Source: a virus | Virus record (IMG/VR): IMGVR_UViG_3300025810_000004 | Span: 1-64,000 of that record | Reading direction: 5' to 3' (one strand) | Length of the DNA stretch: 64,000 nt | Shown here: positions 28,031-36,424 of the stretch, in pieces | Layout: every line of letters begins with the position of its first letter | Position numbering within the stretch: position 1 is the first letter of the stretch | Notes under the pieces: generated by a model | Seen by the model: the letters and a program-made list of their open reading frames with translations, nothing else | What the model was told of the DNA's origin: nothing | Database searches by the model: none | Made by a program: the position numbers and the translations under genes

Positions 28031-28549
28031 ATGCAAAGGATAAGCATAAGAAGGGGAGACTCCTCCGAAGTCTTGGAGGGCATGGAACCGGAATCGGTAT
28101 GGGCCGTGGTATGCGACCCTCCGTATGACCTCGTTGCCAACAAGAAGGGTGGTAGCGGAACTTCATCCATAGATTTATCCACACCCTACGGACGATCCAG
28201 AATAGGAGTGGGGAACGGTTCCGGTGGCTTCATGGGGAAGCAGTGGGACTCGACCGGGATAGCGTTTTCAGTTGAATTCTGGCAGAAGGTACACAGGGTG
28301 CTGAAGCCAGGAGGGGTGCTGAAGACGTTCGGGGGTAGCCGCACCTTTCACAAGATGGCAAGGGCCATAGAGGAAGCCGGGTTCTCCGATATAAAGCTGG
28401 AGGCTTGGTTGTACTCCTCCGGGTTCCCTAAGTCTCTCAGTATTCCAAAGAAGATAGAGGACAAAGCTCTGTCCAAGGTGTGGGAGGGGTGGGGCACTGC
28501 CTTGAAGCCCTCTTGGGAACCTGTAATAGTGGCCAAGAAGCCACTGTGA
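28031..28549 (+). CDS. DNA methyltransferase N-terminal part (DPPY module)
   Basis: A 172-aa protein with the catalytic motif DPPYDL at residues 29-34, then GFMGKQWDSTG, VHRVLKPGGVLKTFGGSRTFH, YSSGFPKSLSIPKKI and WGTALKPSWEPVIVAKKPL. These are the consecutive N-terminal blocks of large phage beta-class N4-cytosine/N6-adenine methyltransferases. The protein stops before the rest of that family (GTGALNI, GRWPANVI, HPTVKP, DPFxGSGTT), which is found in separate genes at 30221 and 26194. Without motif I it probably cannot bind SAM alone. It starts 2 nt after the preceding gene. Confidence 0.75.
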   Translation: MQRISIRRGDSSEVLEGMEPESVWAVVCDPPYDLVANKKGGSGTSSIDLSTPYGRSRIGVGNGSGGFMGKQWDSTGIAFSVEFWQKVHRVLKPGGVLKTFGGSRTFHKMARAIEEAGFSDIKLEAWLYSSGFPKSLSIPKKIEDKALSKVWEGWGTALKPSWEPVIVAKKPL

Positions 28550-29043
28550 GAAGCATAAAGCTGACAGAATCCGAGGACAGGGTTCCGGTGGGCTCAGAAC
28601 CAGAGTCCGTGTCCGTCATGGTCGAATTCGTACCAGAGGACTCCGACAACTGGGGAACACTCGAACCACTCCGGGGAACAACCTGGGAAGACGGGGTGAG
28701 TGAAGTAGACGCTGACTCGTTCAGTCACGCCCTGCACGGCAGACTGTCTCCCCTTCTGAAGAAGCTGGGTAGGAACCCCGTGTATAGTGCCCGTAGGGTT
28801 TCGGAACAAGAGGGGGTGTGCGACTTCAAGGGCAACTGCATAAAGTTCGACAAGAACCTGTGCAGGCCGGGAGGGGAGAAGGGAAACGGGTGGAGGAAGA
28901 AGTACGGCCCGTTCGACTGCTACCAGCCCCCTCTCCAAGGGGCCAGCATAGACGTCACCGAAACCTTTCTAAAAGTGGCTTTGGCATGGAAAGAGGGTAT
29001 TTTTGTCATAGTGGTGAAGGGTGAAGGATTCAACCTGAGGTAA
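28546..29043 (+). CDS. Hypothetical Cys-containing protein
   Basis: A 165-aa protein with a GTG start that overlaps the preceding stop (GTGA); the longer frame upstream lies inside the methyltransferase gene. Residues about 104-140 contain a cluster of four Cys (VCDFKGNC, NLCRPG, FDCYQPP), possibly a metal site. No family recognised. It lies between methyltransferase pieces and the SET gene. Confidence 0.5.
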   Translation: MRSIKLTESEDRVPVGSEPESVSVMVEFVPEDSDNWGTLEPLRGTTWEDGVSEVDADSFSHALHGRLSPLLKKLGRNPVYSARRVSEQEGVCDFKGNCIKFDKNLCRPGGEKGNGWRKKYGPFDCYQPPLQGASIDVTETFLKVALAWKEGIFVIVVKGEGFNLR

Positions 29044-29045
29044 GT

Positions 29046-29612
29046 ATGAGACAAGTGGCTTGCAATAACTGTGGACTGGTTACGGAATTCCTGACCAGCG
29101 TTTGGAACGCCCAAGGGTCCACCTGTAAGGGCTGCGGTCACGTCATACAGCCACTGCTTGGGAACAAGGTCGCCCCAGCCTCGTGTGGCAACCAGATAGA
29201 GCTATCCCACATAAAGGGAAAGGGGATGGGGGTGCTCGCCACCAAGGACATAAAGGATGGGGAATTGGTCGAGCGGTGCCCTGTTTTCGTCCTGAATAGC
29301 ACGGACGAAACTCGAAATCACATAAAGGGTCTGACCCTATCTCCATACGAGGACGGAAGCAGAGAGATCAATATGTCTTTCATGCTTCTGCCATGGGTTG
29401 TGAATGGGAACAGGTGCATAGCTCTGGGATACGCGATGATATACAACCACGCCCCGGTCGAGAGGTCCAACGTGCTCTATTATCCCCACGTAGACCCGGA
29501 CTCCAGCAGGAGATTCCTGGACTTCTACGCCAAGAGGGACATAAAAGCCGGGGAGGAGCTTACACAGACCTACGCCCCCAACAACAGCCTGTGGTTCACA
29601 GCCAAGGGATAG
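29046..29612 (+). CDS. SET-domain protein with N-terminal zinc ribbon
   Basis: A 188-aa protein. The N-terminus has two CxxC pairs (CNNC, CKGC) forming a probable zinc ribbon. The rest matches a SET domain: KGKGMGVLATKDIKDGE (SAM-binding GxG), GYAMIYNHA (the NH motif of RFxNHxC type) and AGEELTQTYAPN (catalytic GEELxxxY). SET enzymes methylate lysines of proteins with SAM. Phage copies are rare and their targets are unknown; a host DNA-binding protein or a phage protein are possible. It lies in the accessory block with the methyltransferase pieces. Confidence 0.7.
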   Translation: MRQVACNNCGLVTEFLTSVWNAQGSTCKGCGHVIQPLLGNKVAPASCGNQIELSHIKGKGMGVLATKDIKDGELVERCPVFVLNSTDETRNHIKGLTLSPYEDGSREINMSFMLLPWVVNGNRCIALGYAMIYNHAPVERSNVLYYPHVDPDSSRRFLDFYAKRDIKAGEELTQTYAPNNSLWFTAKG

Positions 29613-29615
29613 ACG

Positions 29616-30224
29616 ATGCTTGAGGTTATCACGGGCTGCATGTACAGCGGCAAGAGCGAAGAGTTGATCCGGCGTCTTCGGAGATGTCAGATCGCGGACC
29701 AGTTCACCCTTGTGATGAAGCCCGCGATTGACGACCGCTACTCTGCTGACTCCGTTGCGACCCACGTTGGGGGCTCGCTGAAAGCGGTAGCCGTCAAAGA
29801 CGTGCAGGATGTCAAACGTCTGCTCTGTGCACAGCCCTTCTTTATGACCGGGCAGGTCGTTGGTCTGGACGAGGTTCAGTTCCTTGACGACGAGATCGTG
29901 GACGTGCTGGAGGCCGAAGCAAACCGAGGTCGCCGAGTCATCGTAGCGGGCCTCGATCTCGACTCGGACGGCAATCCGTTCGGCCCGATGGCAAGACTTC
30001 TCGCGGTGGCCGACAAAGTGACCAAGTTGACTGCTGTGTGCGTGGCTCGCCTCTTCATCACCCGTGGCCTCCCGTCCGCGAGAGGTCAGGGTGATGTTTG
30101 CGGTAAGCCCGCCACCCGGTCGTACCGGTTGCCCAATCAAGACACAGGAGAGCAGGTGCAGGTCGGCTCCGACGGTGTGTACGAAGCTCGGTGCCGCGTG
30201 TGCTGGGCAAGGATGCAAGGATGA
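29616..30224 (+). CDS. tdk: Thymidine kinase (TK1 class) with an internal insertion
   Basis: A 202-aa enzyme that phosphorylates thymidine to dTMP with ATP. The P-loop GCMYSGKSEEL, the catalytic/Walker B region VVGLDEVQF, the lasso/zinc segment and the final YEARCRVCW are present. The zinc-binding CxxC normally reads AVCxxCGxPAT, but here AVCVA is followed by about 17 extra residues and then DVCGKPATRSYR, so the two Cys are far apart. The insertion contains a 7-bp inverted repeat. Codon use (ATC, CGN, CTC) differs from neighbours, which use ATA and AGG/AGA, suggesting recent transfer. Whether the zinc site still forms is uncertain. Confidence 0.85.
   Translation: MLEVITGCMYSGKSEELIRRLRRCQIADQFTLVMKPAIDDRYSADSVATHVGGSLKAVAVKDVQDVKRLLCAQPFFMTGQVVGLDEVQFLDDEIVDVLEAEANRGRRVIVAGLDLDSDGNPFGPMARLLAVADKVTKLTAVCVARLFITRGLPSARGQGDVCGKPATRSYRLPNQDTGEQVQVGSDGVYEARCRVCWARMQG
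30057..30095 (+). repeat. Inverted repeat in the thymidine-kinase insertion
   Basis: ATCACCC (30057-30063) and GGGTGAT (30089-30095) are complementary arms around a GC-rich interior that can pair further (CCTC with GAGG). It lies inside the ~51-nt in-frame insertion that separates the zinc-binding Cys codons. Confidence 0.5.
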
Positions 30225-30607
30225 AGGTAGTCTATCTGCTTAGGAAGCCTCTTTCTGAAGGAACTATAACCGCAAACGTGTTGAAGCATGGGACTGGTGC
30301 CATCAACATTGAAGTTTGTAGGACCCCAACTTCGGACAGCCTCAACGGGGGAGCCTACGCTGAGAACCCCACTCACCGCGCTGGTGAGGACATGTGGACC
30401 AATGGTCGCAAAGAGGACACCAAATGCTTCCGACGTGGAAAGGAATACGCTGGGGAGTACCAGCAGCCCACAGGTCGTTGGCCGTCCAATGTCATCCTTC
30501 AACACCTCGACGGGTGCGAGGATTCGTCCTGCGATACGGGGTGTCCCGTAGAAGCCATGGGGAGTAACTCTCGGTTCTACAGACACATAGGGGGCTCCAA
30601 TGAGTAG
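30221..30607 (+). CDS. DNA methyltransferase middle fragment
   Basis: A 128-aa protein. LLRKPLSEGTITANVLKHG, then TGAINIEVCRTP and TGRWPSNVILQHLDGC, match the middle part of large beta-class DNA methyltransferases (RKP..GTVAxNVLxxGTGxLNIDxCR...GRWPANVIL), the region between the DPPY module and HPTVKP. It has neither DPPY nor motif I, so it is not active alone. It starts at the ATG overlapping the thymidine kinase stop (ATGA). It could be a subunit of the split enzyme or a relic. Confidence 0.65.
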   Translation: MKVVYLLRKPLSEGTITANVLKHGTGAINIEVCRTPTSDSLNGGAYAENPTHRAGEDMWTNGRKEDTKCFRRGKEYAGEYQQPTGRWPSNVILQHLDGCEDSSCDTGCPVEAMGSNSRFYRHIGGSNE

Positions 30608-31421
30608 AAGCCTCCCAGACCTTTGGGACAGTTGTTACGAGGGCGAACACAGGAGAATCAAGTCCCCAGAGCAGTTCAAGAACGAATTCTGCAGCGCCTG
30701 CATGAATGTCGGCTGCAGAAACAGCAGGGGTGCAGGGACCAAGTGGAACCAGCGCATAATCTCACAAGAAGACCGCCTGCTGAACAACCCCCAGTTTGCC
30801 CCGGAAGACGCCGCCATAACGCTTGGACTTCCGGACTTCAAGAACATGATCCAAGAAGCCCTGAGGGTGGAAATATCCACCCAGAGGAATGACTGGGAGC
30901 CAGTATCTGACGCAGACGTAGGACGCGCAGCTGCTGAGATGCTGGGGATAGTGCAGCCCTCGGTGGCGAAACCCAAGGGTTTCGAACCAGAAGTTCCCCC
31001 GGAAGAGCCCCCTGAGCCGGAGGAAACGAGAGAGAAGCTGGGGCAGTGGAAGGTTAAGGGTGACTCTGTGGACGAACGGGGAAACCGCAGAACCTATGTG
31101 GTGACCCAGTACCAAGACGGAGAGTGGTCTTGCACCTGCCCGTCGAGGGAAAACCCCTGCAAGCACTCGCGTGGGATACAGAACAGACTCTCCCCCCAGC
31201 CCAAAGAGCCCGACTCGCCAAGGCCCGATCCCGTGGTTCCGAAGCCCGCCCCCCGAAGCTCTTTCCCCACCTCTATGAACACCCCTGCACCAGACGGTGG
31301 GGTTATGATAGGGGGAGGCCCCCCACCTGCTCCGAAGCCGCCAGTGGACCCCTGGGAGCCCACAGCGCCCAAAGTAAAGAAGATAGAGGTCGGCGGGAGA
31401 GTAAAGTTCAAAGGGAAGTAG
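30600..31421 (+). CDS. SWIM zinc-finger protein
   Basis: A 273-aa protein. The N-terminus has two Cys pairs (FCSACMNVGC). A SWIM-type zinc finger follows at about 177-195 (WSCTCPSRENPCKH, CxCx6CxH), preceded by a segment (KVKGDSVDERGNRRTYVVTQYQDGE) typical of that domain. The C-terminal ~80 residues are Pro-rich. SWIM fingers bind DNA or protein; the partner is unknown. It overlaps the preceding gene by 8 nt. Confidence 0.6.
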   Translation: MSRSLPDLWDSCYEGEHRRIKSPEQFKNEFCSACMNVGCRNSRGAGTKWNQRIISQEDRLLNNPQFAPEDAAITLGLPDFKNMIQEALRVEISTQRNDWEPVSDADVGRAAAEMLGIVQPSVAKPKGFEPEVPPEEPPEPEETREKLGQWKVKGDSVDERGNRRTYVVTQYQDGEWSCTCPSRENPCKHSRGIQNRLSPQPKEPDSPRPDPVVPKPAPRSSFPTSMNTPAPDGGVMIGGGPPPAPKPPVDPWEPTAPKVKKIEVGGRVKFKGK

Positions 31422-31423
31422 AA

Positions 31424-31588
31424 ATGCAACTCGTCCTGGAACAGGAAGAAATCGTAGAATTGGTGCTGGAGGCTCTGAGGAACAGGGGTCTCAAGTTCTC
31501 CGAGAAGTGCGAAGCTCGAATCAGAAAGAACAACAAGAAGAGCACCATAAGGTTGGTTCTCGTACAGAACCAAAAGGGTGAGTCATGA
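31424..31588 (+). CDS. Small 54-aa protein
   Basis: A short open frame beginning MQLVLEQEEIVELVLEALR, with an acidic helix followed by a Lys/Arg-rich half (CEARIRKNNKKSTIRLVLV). Its stop overlaps the next start (ATGA), and it follows the preceding gene by 2 nt, so it looks like a real operon member. Function unknown. Confidence 0.5.
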   Translation: MQLVLEQEEIVELVLEALRNRGLKFSEKCEARIRKNNKKSTIRLVLVQNQKGES

Positions 31589-32553
31589 GCCAACCCACAA
31601 ACAAGTTCATATTTGAGGCCATGAAAACCGTCAGGTCCATGCCGGGTTCGGAACGAATACTGGAAGACTTGAAAGATGGGAAGATAGGGCCGCTGGAAGC
31701 GACCAGAAAGCTCGTGTCCATGGCGGTGAAGGAGGGCAAAGTGCAGAGTTTGGCCACCTCCTACAACAAAGTCAAGAAGTCCGTAGAATCAGAAGATTCG
31801 CGGGTGTGGATGAACCACGCCAACGGAAAGCGAATACTGAACCCACTGATTCGGGCTTCTCTGACCGAAAGGGCGTTTCTGGACGGTGACGTTCCGGAGT
31901 ACAGAGTCGGACCTATACCTGAGGGTGGGAAGCCCGCAGTACCCGTAGCCACCACTTCGCTGAATTCCGTGGTTATAGGAATGCAGGTGGAAGAAGCCTC
32001 AAACGAGGTGGAGAAGCTGATCCAGATAAGCGAGAAGGCCCACTGGAAGATGCTGGAGGAGAAGTCCAACGAGGAGAGGTCCCTGCTCCCAGCAAAAGAG
32101 GTCGCCTCTCCCACGGGGATAGAAGGGTATGAGGCAGGAAAACTGCCAATTCTGCGGAAGACCAAAGACGTGAAGGTGTCGGAACTTGTGGGGCTGGATG
32201 AAGAGGCCAGGTCAGCCTACACGTTCACTGCCTTGGCAACCACCCAAGGCAGAGTATCGGGCTCCCACGCCCTAAAAAAGAACCTTGAGGAACATCTGAG
32301 GAAAAGAGGCTTCGAGGTATCTGAGTCCACCCTTCCAGAGGTCGCGGTTATAGACTGGAGCACCCAGTGCTTTGGGAAGGAATCGGTGGCACCGAATTGG
32401 GATCCAGTGGCCAACGCGTTCTCGAAAATGTGTGCGGAGTTGGAAAAGGTCTGTAAGAAAGAAGTTCCCACCTCTGTGGAAGTTGTCCCAATAAGCGGGA
32501 TTGCAGACAGAGTATTCGGTTGGAAACTCGTAGTGGGAGCCGAGGAATGTTGA
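31585..32553 (+). CDS. Hypothetical protein
   Basis: A 322-aa soluble, mostly helical protein without recognised motifs. Segments rich in Glu and Lys (VEEASNEVEKLIQISEKAHWKM) suggest helices that may oligomerise. It is coupled to the small gene upstream by ATGA and ends the plus-strand accessory block before the convergent guaA. Confidence 0.5.
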   Translation: MSQPTNKFIFEAMKTVRSMPGSERILEDLKDGKIGPLEATRKLVSMAVKEGKVQSLATSYNKVKKSVESEDSRVWMNHANGKRILNPLIRASLTERAFLDGDVPEYRVGPIPEGGKPAVPVATTSLNSVVIGMQVEEASNEVEKLIQISEKAHWKMLEEKSNEERSLLPAKEVASPTGIEGYEAGKLPILRKTKDVKVSELVGLDEEARSAYTFTALATTQGRVSGSHALKKNLEEHLRKRGFEVSESTLPEVAVIDWSTQCFGKESVAPNWDPVANAFSKMCAELEKVCKKEVPTSVEVVPISGIADRVFGWKLVVGAEEC

Positions 32554-32555
32554 CC

Positions 32556-32858
32556 ATGACCTATGAAAATATCCGCAACAAGTTTCAGAATTCAGAAACC
32601 GACGTCGTGATTGTCGCACCCGATGCCAAGGTGCAAGAAGTCGCACTTGGTCTTTCCACCCTGTTCGAACCGGGAAGCTATTCTGCCTCCCGCAGGGAGT
32701 GGACGAACCACCGCAACGCCAAGGTGAAGGTGCGGGGTATCTGCAACCCCGAAGACCTCAGCCCGGATACAGAGGTCATCTTCTTCCCTGTGACCCGGCC
32801 CTACACCGACACGGAGCGGAGGTTCATCAAGTCCTGGAGGATCACTCCCACTCGATAG
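32556..32858 (+). CDS. Hypothetical 100-aa protein
   Basis: A small alpha/beta protein beginning MTYENIRNKFQNSETDVVIV. ATG 32556 is chosen because GAGG lies upstream at a reasonable distance; an ATG at 32547 is the alternative. It ends with a 17-nt overlap onto the convergent guaA gene. No family recognised. Confidence 0.45.
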   Translation: MTYENIRNKFQNSETDVVIVAPDAKVQEVALGLSTLFEPGSYSASRREWTNHRNAKVKVRGICNPEDLSPDTEVIFFPVTRPYTDTERRFIKSWRITPTR

Positions 32859-34356
32859 TGCCGGGGGGCTTGGTGCTTATATCGTAGGTCACCCTGTTTA
32901 TGCCCCGCACTTCGTTGATGATGCGGGTAGAAATCCGGGTGAGCACCGACCAAGGTATCTCCGCCACGTCAGCCGTCATGCCATCAGTTGAGTGGACCGC
33001 ACGTATGACGCACGTCTTCTCATACGTCCGCTGGTCCCCCATCACCCCCACGCTCTTCACTGGAAGCAAGACTGCGAGGCTCTGCCACAGACGTTCGTAC
33101 CAACCGGACTGTCTGATTTCGTAGTCCAATATAGCTTCGGCTTCCTGCAGAACGGCGACAGCCTCAGCCGTCACCTCACCGGGGATGCGGATAGACAGTC
33201 CGGGACCTGGGAAGGGATGCCTGTTCACACGCTTGTCGCTCAGGCCCAGTTCCTTGCCCAGCAGTCTGACCTCGTCCTTGAAAAGCTCCCTGAGGGGCTC
33301 TATGAGTTCGAATTCAAGGTCTTCCGGCAAACCCCCCACATTGTGGTGGGACTTGATGGTAGCGGAGGGACCACGGAAGGAAACCGACTCGATAACGTCC
33401 GGATAGAGAGTTCCCTGTGCAAGGAACTTCGCGCCCTGAACAGACCTGGCATAATCGCTGAAGACGTCCACGAACGTCTTCCCCACCGCTTTGCGCTTCT
33501 GCTCGGGGTCGGTGAGACCCGACAAAGCAGAATAGAACTTGTCCTTGGCGTCGACCACAGTGAGGTTGAGTTCAGAGAATTCTCGCTCGACCTCCTCCCT
33601 CTCGCCCTTCCTCAGGAGCCCGTTGTCGACAAACACACAGTGCAACCTGTCGCCTATGACCCCGTGGAGGAGAGAAGCGACAACAGAAGAGTCAACCCCG
33701 CCAGACAGACCGCATATGACCTTGTCTTCAGGGGAAACCTGAGACTCTATCTGGGCATGGGCTATGTCTATGTATGATCCCACGCTCCAGTCTTGTGCTA
33801 TGTCGCACTGGTCGACCCACTCTCTTATCAAGGTCGCACCATCTTGGGAGTGGGACACTTCCGGGTGAAATTGGAACCCGGTGAAACCAAGCTCTTCACT
33901 GCGTATCCCGGCGAACTGGCAGTCCACGGTGCTGTAGACGGTTTCCCAGTCTCCCATAGGGAGAGACATAACCTTGTCCCCGTGGGACATCCAGACTTTG
34001 GACCTGACACGGGGGTTCCCACCGGGTTCGCTGATGTAGGCGGGTCCATACTCTCTGGATTTGGTGGATACTACCTCACCACCCAGGTGGTGGACAACCA
34101 CTTGCATCCCATAACATATACCAAGGACCGGAACCCCCATTTCCAACCATTCGCGGTCAAATGGGGGAGCGCCCTCCTCGTACACGGAGGAGGGCCCACC
34201 GGATAACACCACCCCCCTGACGTTCCAGGGGTCGGTTATGCCGAAGGGGTGGTCGGTGCAGGGTCGGATAGAGCAGAAAACACCCAATTCCCGAATCCTA
34301 CGGGCTATGAGTTGGGTGTACTGACTGCCGAAATCTACTATTACGATCCGCTTCAT
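32842..34356 (-). CDS. guaA: GMP synthase (glutamine-hydrolysing)
   Basis: A full-length 504-aa two-domain enzyme converting XMP, ATP and glutamine to GMP. The class I glutamine amidotransferase domain has the nucleophile in GICYGMQ and the His/Glu in FQFHPEVSH. The ATP-pyrophosphatase domain has the PP-loop GLSGGVDSSV. The C-terminal dimerisation motifs HPFPGPGL, RAVHSTDGMTAD and RVTYDISTKPPGTIEWE are intact. All catalytic residues are visible. Phages rarely carry guaA; with IMP dehydrogenase and PurZ at 61-64 kb it would raise guanylate supply for aminoadenine synthesis (inference). It is on the minus strand together with the gene at 34410. Confidence 0.95.
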   Translation of the reverse strand: MKRIVIVDFGSQYTQLIARRIRELGVFCSIRPCTDHPFGITDPWNVRGVVLSGGPSSVYEEGAPPFDREWLEMGVPVLGICYGMQVVVHHLGGEVVSTKSREYGPAYISEPGGNPRVRSKVWMSHGDKVMSLPMGDWETVYSTVDCQFAGIRSEELGFTGFQFHPEVSHSQDGATLIREWVDQCDIAQDWSVGSYIDIAHAQIESQVSPEDKVICGLSGGVDSSVVASLLHGVIGDRLHCVFVDNGLLRKGEREEVEREFSELNLTVVDAKDKFYSALSGLTDPEQKRKAVGKTFVDVFSDYARSVQGAKFLAQGTLYPDVIESVSFRGPSATIKSHHNVGGLPEDLEFELIEPLRELFKDEVRLLGKELGLSDKRVNRHPFPGPGLSIRIPGEVTAEAVAVLQEAEAILDYEIRQSGWYERLWQSLAVLLPVKSVGVMGDQRTYEKTCVIRAVHSTDGMTADVAEIPWSVLTRISTRIINEVRGINRVTYDISTKPPGTIEWE

Positions 34357-34409
34357 GGCGTTGTCCTCCTGGTGTAGAGGACAGTACCCGCCGAGATACT
34401 TTTAGCTAA

Positions 34410-36344
34410 TTAGCTGTTATTCTTCAGAAGCCTAAGACGCTCTCGGTTGTCAAGCTCCATGAAGTGCTCAAGGGCGGGGTCGTCAGACTCGAACCCCGCA
34501 TCTTCAGCGGCCCTCCAGATGGCACCATCATCCTGGGCCAGGTACTTCAGACCCTTAATTCCGGGCTCGGGGCCGTCCCCGTCGTAGGAGTATCCGACAA
34601 TCTCGCCCGCCAGGATGTCCAGGTCTCTGCGGTCGAACGACAGGAAAATCCTGGAAGCGGACTTTCCTCGTGCGTGCTGAATGTTCTCTGCGCGTACAAC
34701 AGATTCCACCCCGCCGTTGCTCCACCGCACGGTCGGGTGACCCTTGAAGAAACCAGTCTCCGCAACGTCAACCACCTTGCCGTCAATAGGAGCACCAACC
34801 TGCATTCCCGTGTTCCGCAGGAACTTTCCAGTGTGTCGAACGATGTCCCCCACCTTGAAGTCTCCAGCCTTACCCCCAACCTTACCCAGTTGACTCACTA
34901 TGGACTTCTTCATGGCCTTTCTGATCGTATCCTGAATGCGGGTCAGGTCCTTGGTGGTAGGGTTGCCGCTTATTGCTCCCCCGATCATAGTTCCATACTT
35001 AAAGAGTACGGATTCAATGGCTCTGTCTATAGCCCTGTCTTCCCTCATATCGCTGCCGCTGCCGCGCTTCTTCCACCTCCGGGTGGACTGCTCCTCGCGG
35101 AAGTCCTGCAACACCTGAGTTCGGAGGCTCTTGACGCGTTCCTTGATGTCTTCCTCTCTGGTATGCTTGTAGAGAAGGTCTATCTTTGCCTTCTCCTCTT
35201 CGTCCTTCAGCTCTTGCTGGACACTTGCAAACACCTCGTCGAAAGACTGAATCAGAGCCTTCTTGGCCCCCTTCCAAGCCTTGGCCACGCGGGGAGCAGA
35301 GGGGACGTTGCCGCTTTCTCCCACGATGCCGTTCTCTTCCATATACTCGCGCACGTTTTTGACCCTGAGGCCAACGTCAGCACTGGACCCACCCCTGAAG
35401 ATGAAGGGGTCCCTTCCCTCTTCCTTCATCTTCATGGCAACCTCCACAACCTTCAGCTGGAAGGAATTGTTGCGGAGGTTCCAAAGCCAGTTGGGAACGG
35501 TCCGGTTGAACCACCCATCGAACTCAAGGAGATCTTCTGGTTCGAGGGGATCGGCGTCCTCAAAGATCTCGGCTATAACCTCAGGCCCAAGGAACTGAGC
35601 CTTGTAACCCTGGTCTATAGACTTCACCCACTTCCTGGCTATATTCTGGGCGGATTTACCGAGCTGTGAAACCAGCTTCTTGAGACCGGGCCGAGCCGGA
35701 GCGAGCTTCGTTATGATGCTCTCACCAACGGGGTAGAGAGGAGGACGGTCCTTGAACTTCTTCTGGGTGTTGTCCCAGATGTCTCCGGGAAGGGGAAGGC
35801 CACCCATGACCATGACGGCAGCTATGTCGTCAGGGGAAGCACCGCGTATGCCGGGAACGTGGTCGGCGTAGTGGGGCTTCCAGGAGTTGGCAAGCCCAGC
35901 AGACGCGCCGCCGTACAGGGCGTTGTACAATCCGGTTTCGTTCGGCATGAAGAAGGTGCCGATGAAGTCAAGGGCGTTGCCCTTCCGCATCTTGGACCAG
36001 AGTTCGGGGGCAGGATAACCCAACTCAGCCTCAGCGGCAGTTATGGCCTTCTTGTCCACCTTCTTGGGGTCGCCCCCCGCCAGTCGCATGACCACCTGGT
36101 TGAACTCCTTGGTCCTGTTTGCCTCGTCGGAGAGGGAGGCACCACTCAGGAACTGCCGCCTGAAGGACAGGGGGTTTTCGCCGAGTATGGCAGCAAGGTA
36201 ATCGCTTCTCATGAGGCGGTCCATGCTGGCAGCAGTTGCCTTCTTCAGGATAGAGGCCACCAACACTCTGGCGTTCTTCCTCAGGGAGACGTCGAGGAAT
36301 GGGGTGTTTGCGATTCTAACCAAAGGCGACAGGGTTGCGTACAT
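34410..36344 (-). CDS. Large protein with C-terminal SH3-like domain, unknown
   Basis: A 644-aa protein without recognised family. The N-terminal half is helical (EANRTKEFNQVVMRLAGG, SMDRLMRSDYLAAILG). Residues about 385-440 form a charged coil. Near residue 505 a stretch reads like a small SH3-type barrel (FKVGDIVRHTGKFL, then KVVDVAETGFFKGHPTVRW). It is upstream of guaA in the same minus-strand unit. It could be a virion-packaged or host-takeover protein, but nothing shows this directly. Confidence 0.5.
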   Translation of the reverse strand: MYATLSPLVRIANTPFLDVSLRKNARVLVASILKKATAASMDRLMRSDYLAAILGENPLSFRRQFLSGASLSDEANRTKEFNQVVMRLAGGDPKKVDKKAITAAEAELGYPAPELWSKMRKGNALDFIGTFFMPNETGLYNALYGGASAGLANSWKPHYADHVPGIRGASPDDIAAVMVMGGLPLPGDIWDNTQKKFKDRPPLYPVGESIITKLAPARPGLKKLVSQLGKSAQNIARKWVKSIDQGYKAQFLGPEVIAEIFEDADPLEPEDLLEFDGWFNRTVPNWLWNLRNNSFQLKVVEVAMKMKEEGRDPFIFRGGSSADVGLRVKNVREYMEENGIVGESGNVPSAPRVAKAWKGAKKALIQSFDEVFASVQQELKDEEEKAKIDLLYKHTREEDIKERVKSLRTQVLQDFREEQSTRRWKKRGSGSDMREDRAIDRAIESVLFKYGTMIGGAISGNPTTKDLTRIQDTIRKAMKKSIVSQLGKVGGKAGDFKVGDIVRHTGKFLRNTGMQVGAPIDGKVVDVAETGFFKGHPTVRWSNGGVESVVRAENIQHARGKSASRIFLSFDRRDLDILAGEIVGYSYDGDGPEPGIKGLKYLAQDDGAIWRAAEDAGFESDDPALEHFMELDNRERLRLLKNNS

Positions 36345-36424
36345 GTTGGATCCTCATAGCCGATTCTTATTACGATGAAGTATATAAAAGAATGACCGAA
36401 TTGAGTTTGATGCCCCTCTGGGGG

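Noticed and set aside
31124-31588. A 154-codon frame overlapping the SWIM gene
   Set aside because: Only the last 54 codons (from ATG 31424) look like a gene; the rest is the shadow of the SWIM gene.
34357-34409. Possible tRNA genes in the gaps
   Set aside because: The gaps at 34357-34409, 36345-36424 and 40314-40989 were read for cloverleaf arms and the TTC arm consensus; none was found.
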